Below are positions 35,183 to 47,009 of a DNA stretch of 64,000 bases, piece after piece; the first letter of the stretch is position 1; each line of letters begins with the position of its first letter. The notes under the pieces were generated by a model. The model ran no database searches. It saw nothing but the letters and a program-made list of their open reading frames with translations, and had not been told where the DNA came from. The stretch covers positions 710,252-774,251 of the forward strand of contig QANY01005074.1 of the NCBI GenBank assembly GCA_003255025.1, in the 5' to 3' direction. Both the position numbers and the translations under genes were made by a program. The DNA is from Datisca glomerata (taxonomy: Eukaryota; Streptophyta; Magnoliopsida; Cucurbitales; Datiscaceae).

Positions 35183-36028
35183 AGGACTCGTTTGGCAGTC
35201 AGGATAGTATTGGATAGTACTGTACTAAATCTATCGGACTATACTTTATTGTATTGTAATGGATTAAATAATATTGTTCAGTGCTTGATGTTGTATTAGT
35301 TAAAAAATTGTAACACTTATACAATGTTTGACACGTTATAGTACTAGATTATAAAATTATTTGTCATGATTTGATCCGCAAAAGCCTATTTGAAATTTAT
35401 TAACATGTTATTTTACATTTTCAACTATAAAATAAATTATCTAATTCATGCTATCACTATAAATTCCCTATTTTTTGATTAAAAATGTAAATTCAATTAT
35501 ATCAGTAAACCTTAAGATATTGATAATTTATAGTTATAAATATTGAAATTAGAAAAAAAATTCATTGGATTTTTAATACACAAAATCAATCATTTAAAAT
35601 ATATAAATAATTACTGAACCACTCATATGATTGAGAGCCTCTAAAAATTTAGAAGAAAGGAAGAAAAAGATAGTAAATAACTTTGAAAATTGGTAAAATT
35701 AAGTCATAAATAACTAATTTTGCACCTTTCAAAAATTAAAAAATTATTTTTGTTAGTGAGTGAAGTTCATATAAATTAAAAAAATCATTTTAATAAAAAA
35801 TCATTTAAAAAAATTATTCTAAGATATAAATTAAAAAACAGCTTGGTTTTTCTTAGTCCGGTATAGTCCTTCCTAAAAGAAGGGGACTAAATCATCTCAT
35901 GTGGGTGGGATTAAAGAGTCTCAGCATATTAGCTAGTACGAGCTCCATATTTTTGTCAAACGCTGAACAGTACTAATATAGTATTGTCCTGCTTTTAGTA
36001 CTATACAGTACAGGCTACGAAACAAGCC
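35183..36028. mobile_element. MITE-like element, 846 bp
   Basis: Left end GGACTCGTTTGGCAGTCAGG and right end (reverse complement) GGCTTGTTTCGTAGCCTGTA are imperfect inverted termini. Further inside, GGATAGTACTGTACT pairs with AGTACTATACAGTAC. Flanks are TTA (left) and TTT (right), compatible with a worn TTA duplication of the PIF/Harbinger type. No coding capacity. Confidence 0.65.
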
Positions 36029-37111
36029 TTTAAGGCGTTGGGCTTGTCTAACTTGGGCCATTTAAGGCGTTGAGGCCAAGGTTGTCATTATGGGACCGCG
36101 TGGCTTCGAGAGGTGCAGAGGCCTAAAGAGTAAAGGCCTCATGGGCTGGGCTTGTGATTAGCTATTTGGTTGGCCTTTAAAGCAGCAGGCAAAAAGGAAG
36201 CTTGGTCCATATGCCGCAGGCTAACAGGTTAGCAAGGACCGGGTTTCTTGCGGGTCTCGGGTCACGAATGGGTCACGCATGAGAACGGGCTAGATCTATT
36301 ATGGGCCTAGCGTGGGCTTGTCGTGAGGCCTCACTTAGGCTACCAAAGTCAGCTCTCTTGGGCTCCTTTAATGGGGTGCGGGCTGGAGCTCTCTTGGGAT
36401 TTTGTCGATTTGACGGATATGGATCAAGTAGGTCAACCCAAGGAGCTGGAATCGGTTAAGGAAGGAGGTCCATTGTCGGGGAGTGCGTGGGGCGCGTGAT
36501 ACCACATTTGGCTACCGTTGACTGCGGGAAAGGCTCTAAACCGCCGTGAATCTTCGTCTGAACCCTTTTATTGGTGTTTTTCAGTCTGACAATGCGTCTT
36601 TCCCAATAGCTTTGACATCCTATGTTTGGTAACAGAGGAGATTCTTTCTCCATCAATTTTCATGACTGTTTTGAGCTTGAAAATCCTTCATTTTACATAG
36701 ATCAAAGCAAAAATTTTATGAACTCGGGGGTGGTCGAGGATTTTCCTTCAAATTCTTGGTGGCAACGATGCTTGTCGTCGACTTAGGTGGTTTTTACTTG
36801 TTCACACTCTCATTGATGGAAGCTTCCATGGTGGTGACAGCTCGTGCTCGGCGAGTATGAAGCTCGATGGTGGGTTGTGCTGCTGCTTCTCACGGTTGAG
36901 ATGGCGGTGGCGGCGATTATAACAACTCTCAATCTTCAGTCGCCAATCAAAGCATTGATTTTTTCTTTTATGATTCTTCAACTCGTTCTGGATCGATTCA
37001 CCATCGCAGCGACGGTAGTGACGGTGGATAAATTTTTTTATCAATTTTGAAAAATGGAGATCTACATTCTCACAGACTGTGGATGCTAAAAACATGCCAG
37101 CATCTATGGTC
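36029..37111. other. No gene recognised
   Basis: Locally more GC-rich (36050-36620), with overlapping short frames on both strands at 36802-37095. None matches a family I know. Confidence 0.45.
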
Positions 37112-37662
37112 GAGATGACTGTCTCGCATCGCTCGATGATTAATTTTAGGGTAAAAAAATCAAGAACGATCGTGAAAGTAGTAGGCAGGGCACTAGGTGC
37201 TCCACATACAACGATTAACTCATTAGAGATATTTACAGTGTATTAGTGGTATGGAGAATCGATTTCCATTTAAACAAGGATCATCATATATTTATAATGA
37301 TTTTTATACTAGTCAGTCATCCTGGTTGAATGTATTTTCCTCCTTATTCGAATAAGAAATGAAGATATTTATGGAGAATATTCTCCAAATCATGATATTT
37401 TAGTTATTATCTTATCAACTTTAACAACGTTTGGGATTGCATTATAGAGGTGTCGTGTACCTATCATTTCATTGTATTACTGATTATCATATTTTTGTTG
37501 TGTCGAAGAAACGATCTCGACTATCTCGAGTAGCAGTGGTCCTTGGCGTGAGAGGACATCGGTCATCCACGTGACCTTAGTGGTGTGAGCATAAGTTAGG
37601 TCATATCCATCGATATCTTCCTATGTGGTTGTTAGCTCTGGAGTTTGTTCTCTCCTACAGCG
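37112..37662 (+). repeat. Direct repeat B (LTR-like), partner of 23738-24400
   Basis: See the partner for shared blocks. Just beyond it, at about 37692-37709, TTTTGGTATCAACAGAAGG resembles the start of a Met-tRNA primer site (TGGTATCA), as expected after a 5' LTR. What follows is not recognisable as retrotransposon coding sequence. Confidence 0.65.
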
Positions 37663-39330
37663 ATAACTCCTATCAGGTTATCCGATCATGACAATTTTGG
37701 TATCAACAGAAGGCTCTCATCGTCATCTTTCTATCAAGACCAGCTCATAACCATCTGAAAATCGATAAACCCGCAGCAAAGAATGTAAGTTTTGGTTGGT
37801 GACATTCCTGCCGTCAGGCACTTTTCGAGCCTACCACCACCATATGAACTGCTTTCATCAACTTCTTTCAATTTCATCGTATATACAATCGTAGTTTTTT
37901 TCGTTTGGTCGTTGGGAATAATTAAAGGTTATCAAAAACTTCAAAGTTCAGATTTGACCATATCTGACATCCCTAGTCGAAACCCCGTCATATTTGGAAT
38001 CCTCTCGACACATTGGCCTCTTCGTGTTCCAATCAAGCATATTTGGATAAGTTGATTGAAATGCCCTTATAGGTCTAAAAGATTTCTATTTTCACTCTAA
38101 GTTGGTTAAATGATAAATATGGTCACATTTAAATGTTGTCTAGGTGTTAGAGTAATCTTAATACAAACAATACAAACAATAAAAATAAATTATTAAAAAA
38201 TTAACTTTGTGAATATTCTATATTAGGCTTCGAGTCCCAAGTTTATGATCGAAGGATTATGACTAATATTTAGCACGTGAAAATTAATTAAATTCTTAAT
38301 GGCTTGAATCAGACCATACGGGCGTCCTAAGAATGTTGAGTGGTTGAACTAATATGTGGTCTCTGGATTTGAGTATAAAAAGGAGTAAAAAATAATGTTG
38401 CAGCACAAGAAAAGACTCACCAGATTATTATATTTTATATCCTTTGTCCAAAAAACTATTTTACTTTCTTTTATTTTTAATTTGTTTGGGTGACTAAATA
38501 ATATCATTATTTTTATTCTGAAAGTGGACCAAAACAGCTCCAACTCCCAACTAATTTATTATTTGATGCATGTGCTACACATGTGGCACAAACTTTGCTA
38601 AGAGAAACCATCAATCAACCACCCACGCCTCTCAGCGCGTGAAATGCAAACCTCAATTTAGAATTTTTTTTAATTTATTTAACAATATGTGGTTATGTGC
38701 ATATGACCTCTAATTAATACGTGAAATCTAGAATAATGATGTTAATAATGAATTGATGATAAATTAATATGAAAATGGAATTGTTGGTAAAATATGATTA
38801 ATATATTTAATTATGCATGATCATTTATAGTGTAAATTGATGTCAATTTAGCATTGTTATATTTCATATATATTATTTTCATGATAAATTTATATAAAAT
38901 AACTTTGTAGATAATTTAATTATTTCATCATAATTGATTTATTTTGGTAATTCTATATTATTTCATTTAAGAAATAAATTAGGAATGTGTACGAGCTATG
39001 ATTTCTCCTAATTACGAGAAAATTATAATAGGATTATAATCTTAGATAACCCCACTAGCCGGTAAAAGTATTTGAGCTTTAAAAGTCATTTATTTAGTTT
39101 ATGACAAGTGATTTTGCCGATGTATATATAAGGTTTTAATAATTTAGAGAAAACTATATTTTAGTCTCTCGAATTATCAGGTTACCGTCGTTTATAATCC
39201 TGAACTATTTTTTACTTCATTTATAACCTTCAGCTTTTCATTTATCATCAAATCTAACGTTTCATCTATTGACAGTTATGTATCCGTTAGTTTAAGTTAA
39301 AACGACGTAGTTTTGAAATATTAAAATTAT
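37663..39330. other. AT-rich intergenic
   Basis: Apart from the primer-site-like sequence near 37692, no gene or element is recognised. The last 200 bp (39140-39330, TTTTAGTCTCTCGAATTATC onward) may belong to the foldback element that follows. Confidence 0.45.
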
Positions 39331-41327
39331 AAAATCACCACCTTCAAAAAAGTTTTTTTGTTAAACTTGACTCCTACACTAACCATTTTGTAGAAATGAA
39401 CTTATATACTAATTTTTGTTTCCTCTGGCCCCTGGCCCACCTTCCACTCAAAATATATTTATGAAATTACATGTTTACCCTTCACCTCATTTCTCCTTCT
39501 TCATTTTCCATTTTTTCCACTTCTTCTTCATTTTCTTATACATCTTCTTATTTCTTCATGCAACGGCAAATTATTTATTTATTTTCTTCTTCATGTTTAT
39601 GAATTTTTTGAGAATATTTATTTATTTATTTTTTTTTTTGAAAATGAGTTTTTGCCTATTTTTACATATCTGAACCATATCTAGTCACAAACCAGATCTA
39701 AAAAAATTAGTTTTTCCAATTTTTACAGATCTGTCTCAGGTTTGAAAATGAATTTTTACCTATTTTTACAGATTTGAACCATATCTAGCCACAAACTAGA
39801 TTTGAAAATGGGGTTTTACCCATTTTTAGGCTGCAATTCCTTCTTTTAGTTCTTTTTTGATGTTTTACATTTTTTTTAATCTTTCGATGTTTTATTTTTT
39901 AGTGTCATTCATGGGGGTACACTAGTGTCGTGTGCCTATCGTGTAGATTACCTTATGGGTACACTGGCATCGTGTAGCCATCGTGTAATCTACACGATGG
40001 GTACACTGACATCATGTTGCCATCGTGTAGTGTACACGATGGTTACACTAGCATTGTCTAGCCATCGTGTAGTGTGCACGATGGCTACACTAGTATCGTG
40101 TAGTATACACGTAGTCCACATGACGCTAGTGCAATCATCGTAGACTACATGATGGTTATACTAGCGTTGTGTAGACTATACGCTGACTACACGACATACT
40201 ACACGATGCTACACTGGTATCGTGTAGCCATCGTGTAGTCTACATTATGACTACACTGGCGTCGTGTAGTTTACACAATAAGTACACTAGCGTCATGTAG
40301 CCATCGTGTAGACTATACTGACGTCATGTAGACTACATGTATATTACACGATGGCTATACTGGCATCGTGTAGTCTATAGGATGAGTACACTAGCGTCGT
40401 GTAGTCTACACGATGTGTATACTAGCGTCGTGTAGACTATGTGTATACTACACGATGGCTATGCTGACATCTTGTAGCCATCGTGTAGTCTACACAATGA
40501 GTACACTAGCGTCGTGTAGTTATCGTGTAGACTACGTGATGTCTACATCAGCGTGCGTGTACACTACATTTATACTACACGATATATACACAATGCCAAT
40601 ATACCCATCGTGCAGACTACACGATGGGTACACAATGCCAGTTTACCCATCGTGTAAACTACAGGATGGTTACACGATACCAGTGTACCCATCGTATAGT
40701 CTACAGGATGCCAGTGTAACCATCGTGCAGACTACATGATGGCTATATGACGCCAGTGTACCCATCGTGTAGTATACATGATAGATGCATGACGCTAGTG
40801 TACCCTAATGAATGACACTCCAAAAATAAAACGCCGAAGGATTAAAAAAAGTAAAACGTCGAAAAAGAACTAAAAGAAGGAATTGCTGCCCAAAATTGGT
40901 GAAAACTCATTTTAAGATCTGGTGTGGCTAGATATGGTTTAGATCTGTAAAAATAGGCAAAAACTTATTTTTCAGATCCAGGTTGTCTTCAGATCTTCTG
41001 GTTCAGATCTGTAAAAATTGACAAAAAAAAATATTCTCAGAAAATTCATGAACATGAAGAAGAAAAGAAATAAATATTTTGTTGTTGCATGAAGATGTAA
41101 GAAGATGAAGAAGAAGACGAAGAAGAAAATGAAGAAGTGAAAAAAATGAAAAAAGAATAAAGAGAAATGATGTGAAGGGTAAACATGTAATTTCATAAAT
41201 ATATTTTGAGTCGAATGTGAACCAAGAGTTAGAAGAAACAAAAATCAATGTATGACTCTATTTCTATAAAATGATTAGTGTAGAGATCCAATTTAACAAA
41301 AAAACCCCTCAAAACTAGGTGGTTTTG
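39331..41327. mobile_element. Foldback element: long inverted arms around a palindromic satellite
   Basis: 39331-39900 and 40805-41327 are inverted copies. Conceptual peptides of the two arms are the same (STQNIFMKLHVYPS in each), which shows the homology clearly. Arms are CTT/AAG-rich and contain TTTACAGATCTG-like repeats. Both arms meet the centre through TGTCATTCAT / ATGAATGACA. The centre is a ~42-bp palindromic array. No transposase. Plant foldback elements are often Mutator-related; no target duplication could be fixed, and the left boundary may lie further out. Confidence 0.85.
39905..40805. repeat. ~42-bp satellite with a built-in palindrome
   Basis: About 21 units of a GGGTACACTAGCGTCGTGTAG / CCATCGTGTAGTCTACACGA type. 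The core CATCGTGTAG-T-CTACACGATG is a near-perfect palindrome with 10-bp arms. The array switches orientation within itself: the left part reads GGTACACT...CGTGTAG, the right part reads CCAGTGTACCCATCGTG, mirroring the whole element. Confidence 0.92.
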
Positions 41328-41549
41328 GCTTCTTTTTCTTGTTTTTGTTTTCAAACCCCATTTTTTGACAAAACCTTTTTACTTTTATCATTTTCGTTTC
41401 AAAGCAGCCATTCTTCGTGTTGTTCGTGGGGAGAAGAAGACTGAGGTACAGTTTAACGAAGGAGCAGCACCCATTTTTGCTCTGTTTGATTGCTGGGAAA
41501 ATGATGGAAAGTGGAGTTTTCTTTTCCCACTGGGTTGGGTTATATTGCA

Positions 41550-41831
41550 ATTGGAGCAGAGCCATCATGGGCAGAGCTCCAAGTCAGTAACAATTGGGAA
41601 GGACTTCTCCACCCTGTCAACCTTAGCCTCCGATAACTCATCCTCCGGTGCGGTGACTTCTGTCAAGCCGCACACGACGCCTTCAACAACGACAAAAACT
41701 CCAATTACTGCGGCTCAAGCCGCTACGGCAAATCCTACTTCTTCGGCAAAGTAATGCTCCACAACTCTTCCCTCTACCAAATCTCCTCCTTCCTCTATTC
41801 CACTGCTCGTGTCAAAGTCCCCGAATCTGTT
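41550..41831 (+). pseudogene. Phospholipase A1-II (class 3 lipase) 5' fragment
   Basis: Reading frame: GAEPSWAELQVSNNWEGLLH, an in-frame TAA after SLR, then LILRCGDFCQAAHDAF, SNYCGSSRYGKSYFF and SSLYQISSFLYSTARVKVPE. This is the conserved start of plant phospholipase A1-II (DAD1-like lipase) proteins, ahead of the catalytic domain. Homology stops at about 41831; the GxSxG serine and the rest are absent. A different frame that is open here (41365-41754) is a shadow. Probably a dead gene fragment left beside transposons. Confidence 0.85.
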
Positions 41832-42354
41832 GTAATAATAAATGTTTTATGTGATACAAATTAAAATCATTATAGATAGATATTATTGATTTTGTCATTA
41901 AATTTGTTTGAGTATAAATAATTGAGTCATAAAAATTAGCTGTTTAATTTTATTTCCGTTAATATGTGTTTAATAAAATTCTTAATTGCAGTCATTACTT
42001 ATAATGCTTTGCTATTGCATATTTTGGGTATTATAAAAATATATTGCTTCCAAGTGTATAACACACAGTCCGACTTTTTGAAAAAACTAGAAAGAAAAAC
42101 CTTTGCACACCATTTTCTTTAATTGCTGGAAAATTTCTTCTGGTTTATGAGACTTTGTTTAGTGAGTGCATACATAACAAAGTGAGAGTTTGTTGAATCC
42201 TGGAGCTGGACGCGTGTAGACCTTTTGCACCGAGATAATTTCTTTGAGAATGTGAATCGGTTTTTAGAACAGTGGTCAATGCCTCAACCTCTCTATTCAC
42301 TTATGCTTCCTCCTCCTCTTCTAAATTATTTTTCTGACAATCTAAAAGCCGATT
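41832..42354. other. AT-rich spacer / possible copia-2 leader
   Basis: No gene. The last 150 bp may be the leader of the copia gag that starts at 42355. No LTR boundary was recognised. Confidence 0.45.
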
Positions 42355-42838
42355 ATGACATCCGTGAATCCAAAACCCGAACAAGTTCTTGCTGATCTCA
42401 CCTAAGTTGAAATTTTTTATGGCACCAATTACAAGAGATGGAATTTGAAGATGATGTTCGCTCTCAACACTTGAAACGTTGCTTCGGTCCTTGTAGAGCC
42501 ACGTAAGCCTGACAACGAGAAGGATGCTGATGTTGCCTAGTTCAATCAAAATTGGGACAAGATGAATTACAATTGCAAAAATTATATCTTTAATTACGAT
42601 TTATATTGCAAATATCCCACTGCTAAAGAAATATGGGATATTTTGCACAAAAATATGTAACCGAAGATGCAGGTTCTAAAAAGTTTGCTCTGGCGAAATT
42701 TCTGAAATATGAAATGGAAGATGAAAAGACGGTGGATGTACAGCTCAGAGAGTTTCAAACTCTTGTCACAGCGATTCTAAACGAAGGCATGATCATAGAC
42801 GAGGCATTCCAAGCTGGTGCTTTGATTGAAAAGCTACT
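42355..42838 (+). pseudogene. copia-2 gag, first part (split by copia-3)
   Basis: ATG at 42355 opens MTSVNPKPEQVLADLT, then FYGTNYKRWNLKMMFAL, KYPTAKEIWDILHK and FLKYEMEDEKTVDVQLREFQ: the capsid (UBN2-type) part of a Ty1/copia gag. There are several stops and one missing base near 42640. It breaks off at EKLL, where the minus-strand copia-3 LTR begins, and resumes at 49494. Confidence 0.85.
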
Positions 42839-43340
42839 CTTGGATTCAAAAAAACTTCAGTATAAATCGTATCTCAATAAAACTCAATATCTCATATTGA
42901 ACACATCAATAATCAAATCAATAATATAGCGGAAGCGTACCTGAATTCATGACGATAGATTATTGTTTAAAGTCTAGCGGTTAGTCTTCCAGATCTACAC
43001 GATTCTCTATCTGAGAGTCCCTTTTGATAAAGTCTCTCAGTTTTTTTTCTAACGATGAGATATTAAAGAGAATGAAATGGTTTTCTGTTATCGTGTGACC
43101 CGGGGATCATAAGCACTTATAGATAAATCATCTTTTAGTATTTCTATTTTAGCTCATCATAAAAATAGAAATTATCCTAAAATCTCTACACATTAAAGAG
43201 TCCACAACCTATCAGATACATTAAAATCTCAATTATTCAAACCTTAATCGATCACTTTTAATTGGGTTTAACTTTATTTGACAGTCTGCAACACATAATT
43301 ATTTTACACATAAATTCAATATTGGATTAAGGATCCAACA
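42839..43340 (-). repeat. copia-3 3' LTR
   Basis: The plus strand ends GGATTAAGGATCCAACA, i.e. the LTR starts TGTTGGATCC on its own strand. Homologous to 49077-49493. The purine tract sits just inside (ACCTCTCACTC on the plus strand). Confidence 0.88.
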
Positions 43341-43775
43341 ACCTCTCACTCGAACTATGTGTTAATTCTTATAATTATGTTTTGTCAAAAAATAACTGAA
43401 CACGTTCAACTTTGCTGTCATTACCGAAATGTATCTATAATCAATCCGGTCCATCAATCATACCGACATAGGATCAACGCGGCATCTGTCACATCAATTG
43501 TAACTCAAACCATCAATGGTCACGTATATCAATACAACTGAATGATATGTATTATGATGTGCATGTGTAGCATGGAAATGTCATGTAATGTGATCTTAAC
43601 ATGCCTATTTCCAGCTGATCATTCGTAAACCTTAACGAGATCAAACCATACACAAATCAAATTGTGAATATCAATAACCTTAAAATATCCACAAACCAAA
43701 ATGACTGAAAAATATGTCAATATGAAAAAGAGCATCTAAAAATGAAATACAAACTCCAACTAGAACTGAATATCA
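43341..43775. other. copia-3 3' non-coding region
   Basis: About 430 bp between the RNase H end and the purine tract; AT-rich, no coding signal. Confidence 0.6.
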
Positions 43776-44400
43776 TCAACTGATATGACACGACACCCAT
43801 GTGAGCAGTGTGCTCATAAAACACCTTGGGTGGTAATCCATAGTAAGCGGATCCGTAATCATGAAGTTTGTTCCAATGTGCTCTATAGACAATTGTCCAC
43901 TCTGAACTCTTTCTTTAACAACCAGGAACTTGATGTCTATGAACTTTGACTTTGTCGAACTCTTGTTGTTATTAGAATAAAGAACTGTTAATTTATTGTC
44001 ACAAAATATCTTTAGTGGTCTCTGAATACTGTCCACTATGCGCAGCCCCGTGACAAAATTTCGCAACCATATTCCGTGATTGGACGCCTCATAACATGCT
44101 ATGAACTATGCTGCCATGGTAGAAGAGGCTATAAGAAATTTTTTAGCACTCTTCCAAGAGACAGCACCTCCAACAAACAGAAAAAATGTAGCCCGACGTA
44201 GATTTCAAACTATCTTGGCATCTAGTAAAATCGGAGTCAGTATATCCAACGATCTCAATCTGATCCAACCTCGACACGTGAGCATGTAATCTTTTGTTCT
44301 CTGTAAGTATCGCAAGACATGTTTAGCTTCTTTCCAATGGTCTATGCCTGATGGATTGCTTAAGTATCTTCCCAACATCTTAGTCACGTACGCAATACCA
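43776..44400 (-). pseudogene. copia-3 RNase H
   Basis: DHWKEAKHVLRYLQRTKDYML at 44290-44350 is the RT-RNase H linker, and IFCDNKLTVLYSNNNKSSTK with FIDIKFLVVKERVQSG at 43880-43990 is the copia RNase H end. The frame is broken once between these blocks. Confidence 0.85.
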
Positions 44401-44437
44401 GGACGTGTGCAAACTTAAGCATATATTAGACTCCCCA

Positions 44438-45449
44438 CTACCGAGGCATAGGAAATATTCTGCATTTTCTTTTCCTCAAAATCATTTTAGGGCACTGATT
44501 GAGACCAAACTTGTCTCCCTTAGCTACAAAGGTATCACCTGGTTTACAGTCTTGCATGCCATATCTTTTAAGGACTTTTTCGATATAACTCTTTTGTGAT
44601 AATCCTAGAATACCCTGAAAACGATCTCGGTGTATTTGGATTCCTAATACAAAAGAGGCTTCACCAAGATCTTTCATCTCAAAATTTTTAGCTAGAAATC
44701 TCTTGGTGTCGTGCAATAAGCCTATATCGTTGTTGGCAAAAAAAATGTCATCCACATAAAATGAGAAAAATATGCTTGCTCCCACAAAACTTATGGTACA
44801 TATAATCATCGACTAAATTCATCTCAAAACTAAACGAGATAATCACTTGATGGGATTTGAAATACCATTGTTGAGATGCCTGCTTGAGTCCATAGATGGA
44901 CTTCTGAAGTTTGTAAACCATATTCTTTGGGTCTCCCGACACAAAGTTTTCCGGTTGCACCATATATATCGTCTCTTCAATGTCACAATTAAGAAACGCT
45001 GTCTTTACATTCATCTGATGCAGCTCAAGTTTGAAATGCGCCACTAATGCCATTATAATCCTGAAAGAGACTTTCGTAGAAACCAGAGAGAAATTCTCTT
45101 TATAGTCAATGCCTTCTTTCTGTGTAAAACCCTTTGCGACAAGACGAGTCTTGTATCTTTCCACATTACCTTTTGAATCCCTCTTGGTCTTAAAAATCCA
45201 TTTGCAACCAATGAGTTTCGCACCTTCTGATAATGGAACAAGATCCCACACGTCACTATCCTTCATGGACTTAATTTCCCCATTCATGACATCGACCCAC
45301 TTTTGAGAGTTAGAGCTTTCCATGGCTTGACGGAAGTTGATCGAATCATCTTCCATCATACAAATGTCAACCTCATGCTCTTGGAGAAATACAATGTAAT
45401 CATCTGGCACTGCACTTCTTCTCTCTCTAGTGGATCTTCTTAATGACAT
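44438..45449 (-). pseudogene. copia-3 reverse transcriptase, catalytic box intact but frameshifted
   Basis: One frame (44748-45449) carries VWDLVPLSEGAKLIGCKWIF, KGFTQKEGIDYKENFS, LHQMNVKTAFLNCDIEE and YGLKQASQQWY. After a frameshift near 44780 the next frame has SFYVDDIFFANND (YVDD at 44748-44759), MKDLGEASFVLGIQ and GILGLSQKSYIEKVLKRY. All catalytic residues seen are normal; the frameshift is the main lesion. Confidence 0.92.
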
Positions 45450-45499
45450 AGGTTCTTGAAGTGCTAGAGTTTATTATTTCGGAACAATCTCTTGAATTA

Positions 45500-46517
45500 G
45501 AGGTTCTCCGATATTGTCTTGATGTGTTGTGTCATGAGCAATGTCGGGGACACAGTCCTGATCAATGCTGATAACACATGTGGGAATATCAACATATTCC
45601 TCCTGAAGGACAAAATCTTGAATCGTATCTCCCCCCGCAAACTCGACATCCTCAAAGAACCGGGCAATTCCCGTCTAAAAAATCGACTTGGTTGCGGGAT
45701 CATAAAACTTGTACCCCCTGAATCTTTTAGAGTATTCAACAAAATAACAACTCACCGTCTGTTAGTCCAATTTCTTTTCATTAGGCTTATATGGCCTTGC
45801 CTCAGCTGGACATCCCCAAACGTGCAAATACCTTAGACTAGGTTTCTTGCCGGTCTAAATCTCATATGGGGTTTTGGCAGTCGCTTTAGTTGGAACTCTG
45901 TTAAGGATATATGTTGCAGCCTTAAGTGCTTCACCCTAGAGTGATTCTGGTAAGATCGAATGCCTAATCATACTCCTAACCATGTCCTTAAGCATTTTGT
46001 TTCATTTTTCAGCAACAACATTCATAGTGGGCGAACTCGACATACTGTATTGTGGGACGATACCTCATTCCTCTAGGAATTTAGCAAACGGTCCTGGGCG
46101 TTGTCCACCTAAACCATCATATGTGCCATAATACTCACCACCACGATCAGTTCCGGCGCCCTTAATCCTTTTGTTGAGTTGATTCTCAACTTCAGCCTTA
46201 AAATTTTTGAACATGTCCAATGACTGTTACTTTTCATGAATGAGATATATGTAGCCATATCTAGAATAATCGTCTATGAACGTTATAAAATACTGTTGAC
46301 CATTCCAATCCACCGAAGAGAACGGCCCACAAATATCTTTATGAATAAGTTCTACGATGTCTTGAGTCCTGTTGGCTTCAAATCTCCTTTTATCGGTTTT
46401 TTTTCCCTTTATGCAATCAACAAAAACGTCAAAATCTGTGAAATCTAAGGGACCGAGAATTTCGTCTGACACAAGTCTCTCTATTCTCCGTCTGGAGATG
46501 TGACCTAATCTCTTCTG
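45500..46517 (-). pseudogene. copia-3 integrase
   Basis: Begins LGHISRRRIERLVSDE with a C-x2-C-like end in the zinc region (VDCIKGKKTDKRRF). The core follows with HKDICGPFSSVDWNGQQYFI and FIDDYSRYGYIYLIHEK at 46227-46472. The rest is in broken frames to about 45500. Confidence 0.82.
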
Positions 46518-47000
46518 TCATAACGTACCTGAATTCTCACTGGTTAATTTTCTTTTAGTACTTCGTGTACTTAATTGTAGGGATTCTTTAAATGAAGCAA
46601 TTGTTTCAAGTAAATAAAGATTATCATATCCTAATAAAAAACCGGAACCAACTAAAATTGAATCACGAAACAAACCAAGTTTTCCATTTTCAAAAAAACA
46701 AACATAACCAGCTTTGTCTAAAACAGAAATAGAAATCAAATTTCGTTTAAAAGAGGGTACAATAAAAGTTTCATCAAGAGCCAAATAATGTCCAGTTTTT
46801 AATAATAATCTAAATTTTCCTATTGTTTCAACCTCAGCCACCTTGCCATCGCCCACGTAGATGAATCTTTCAGCATCATTTGGCTTTCGGCAATTCAAGC
46901 AATCCTGCATAGACTCACTGATGTGAGTTGTTGCACTAGAATCTATCCTCTATGTATGTCTAGGAAGCAAACTTAAATTAACCTTAGAACAAACCAAATT
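46518..47000 (-). pseudogene. copia-3 protease and pre-integrase linker
   Basis: RIDSSATTHIS at 46930-46953 is the copia aspartic protease box (DSGATTHIS) with Gly changed to Ser. It is followed by an open 130-residue stretch with FIYVGDGKVAEVETIG, ETFIVPSFKRNLISIS and GYDNLYLLET. Confidence 0.82.
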
Positions 47001-47009
47001 AAGAAGCAT

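Noticed and set aside
36802..37095. Overlapping ORFs on both strands, possible small gene
   Set aside because: No recognisable domain, no splice-consistent extension, and they overlap fully on opposite strands.
39925..40739. Cysteine-rich repeat ORFs (GTLASCSHRVVYTM-like)
   Set aside because: They are translations of the 42-bp palindromic satellite, whose period is a multiple of three; no start context or domain.
41365..41754. A 129-residue open frame on the plus strand
   Set aside because: It is out of frame with the clear phospholipase A1 homology in the same DNA; its Ser/Thr-rich tail is a shadow.
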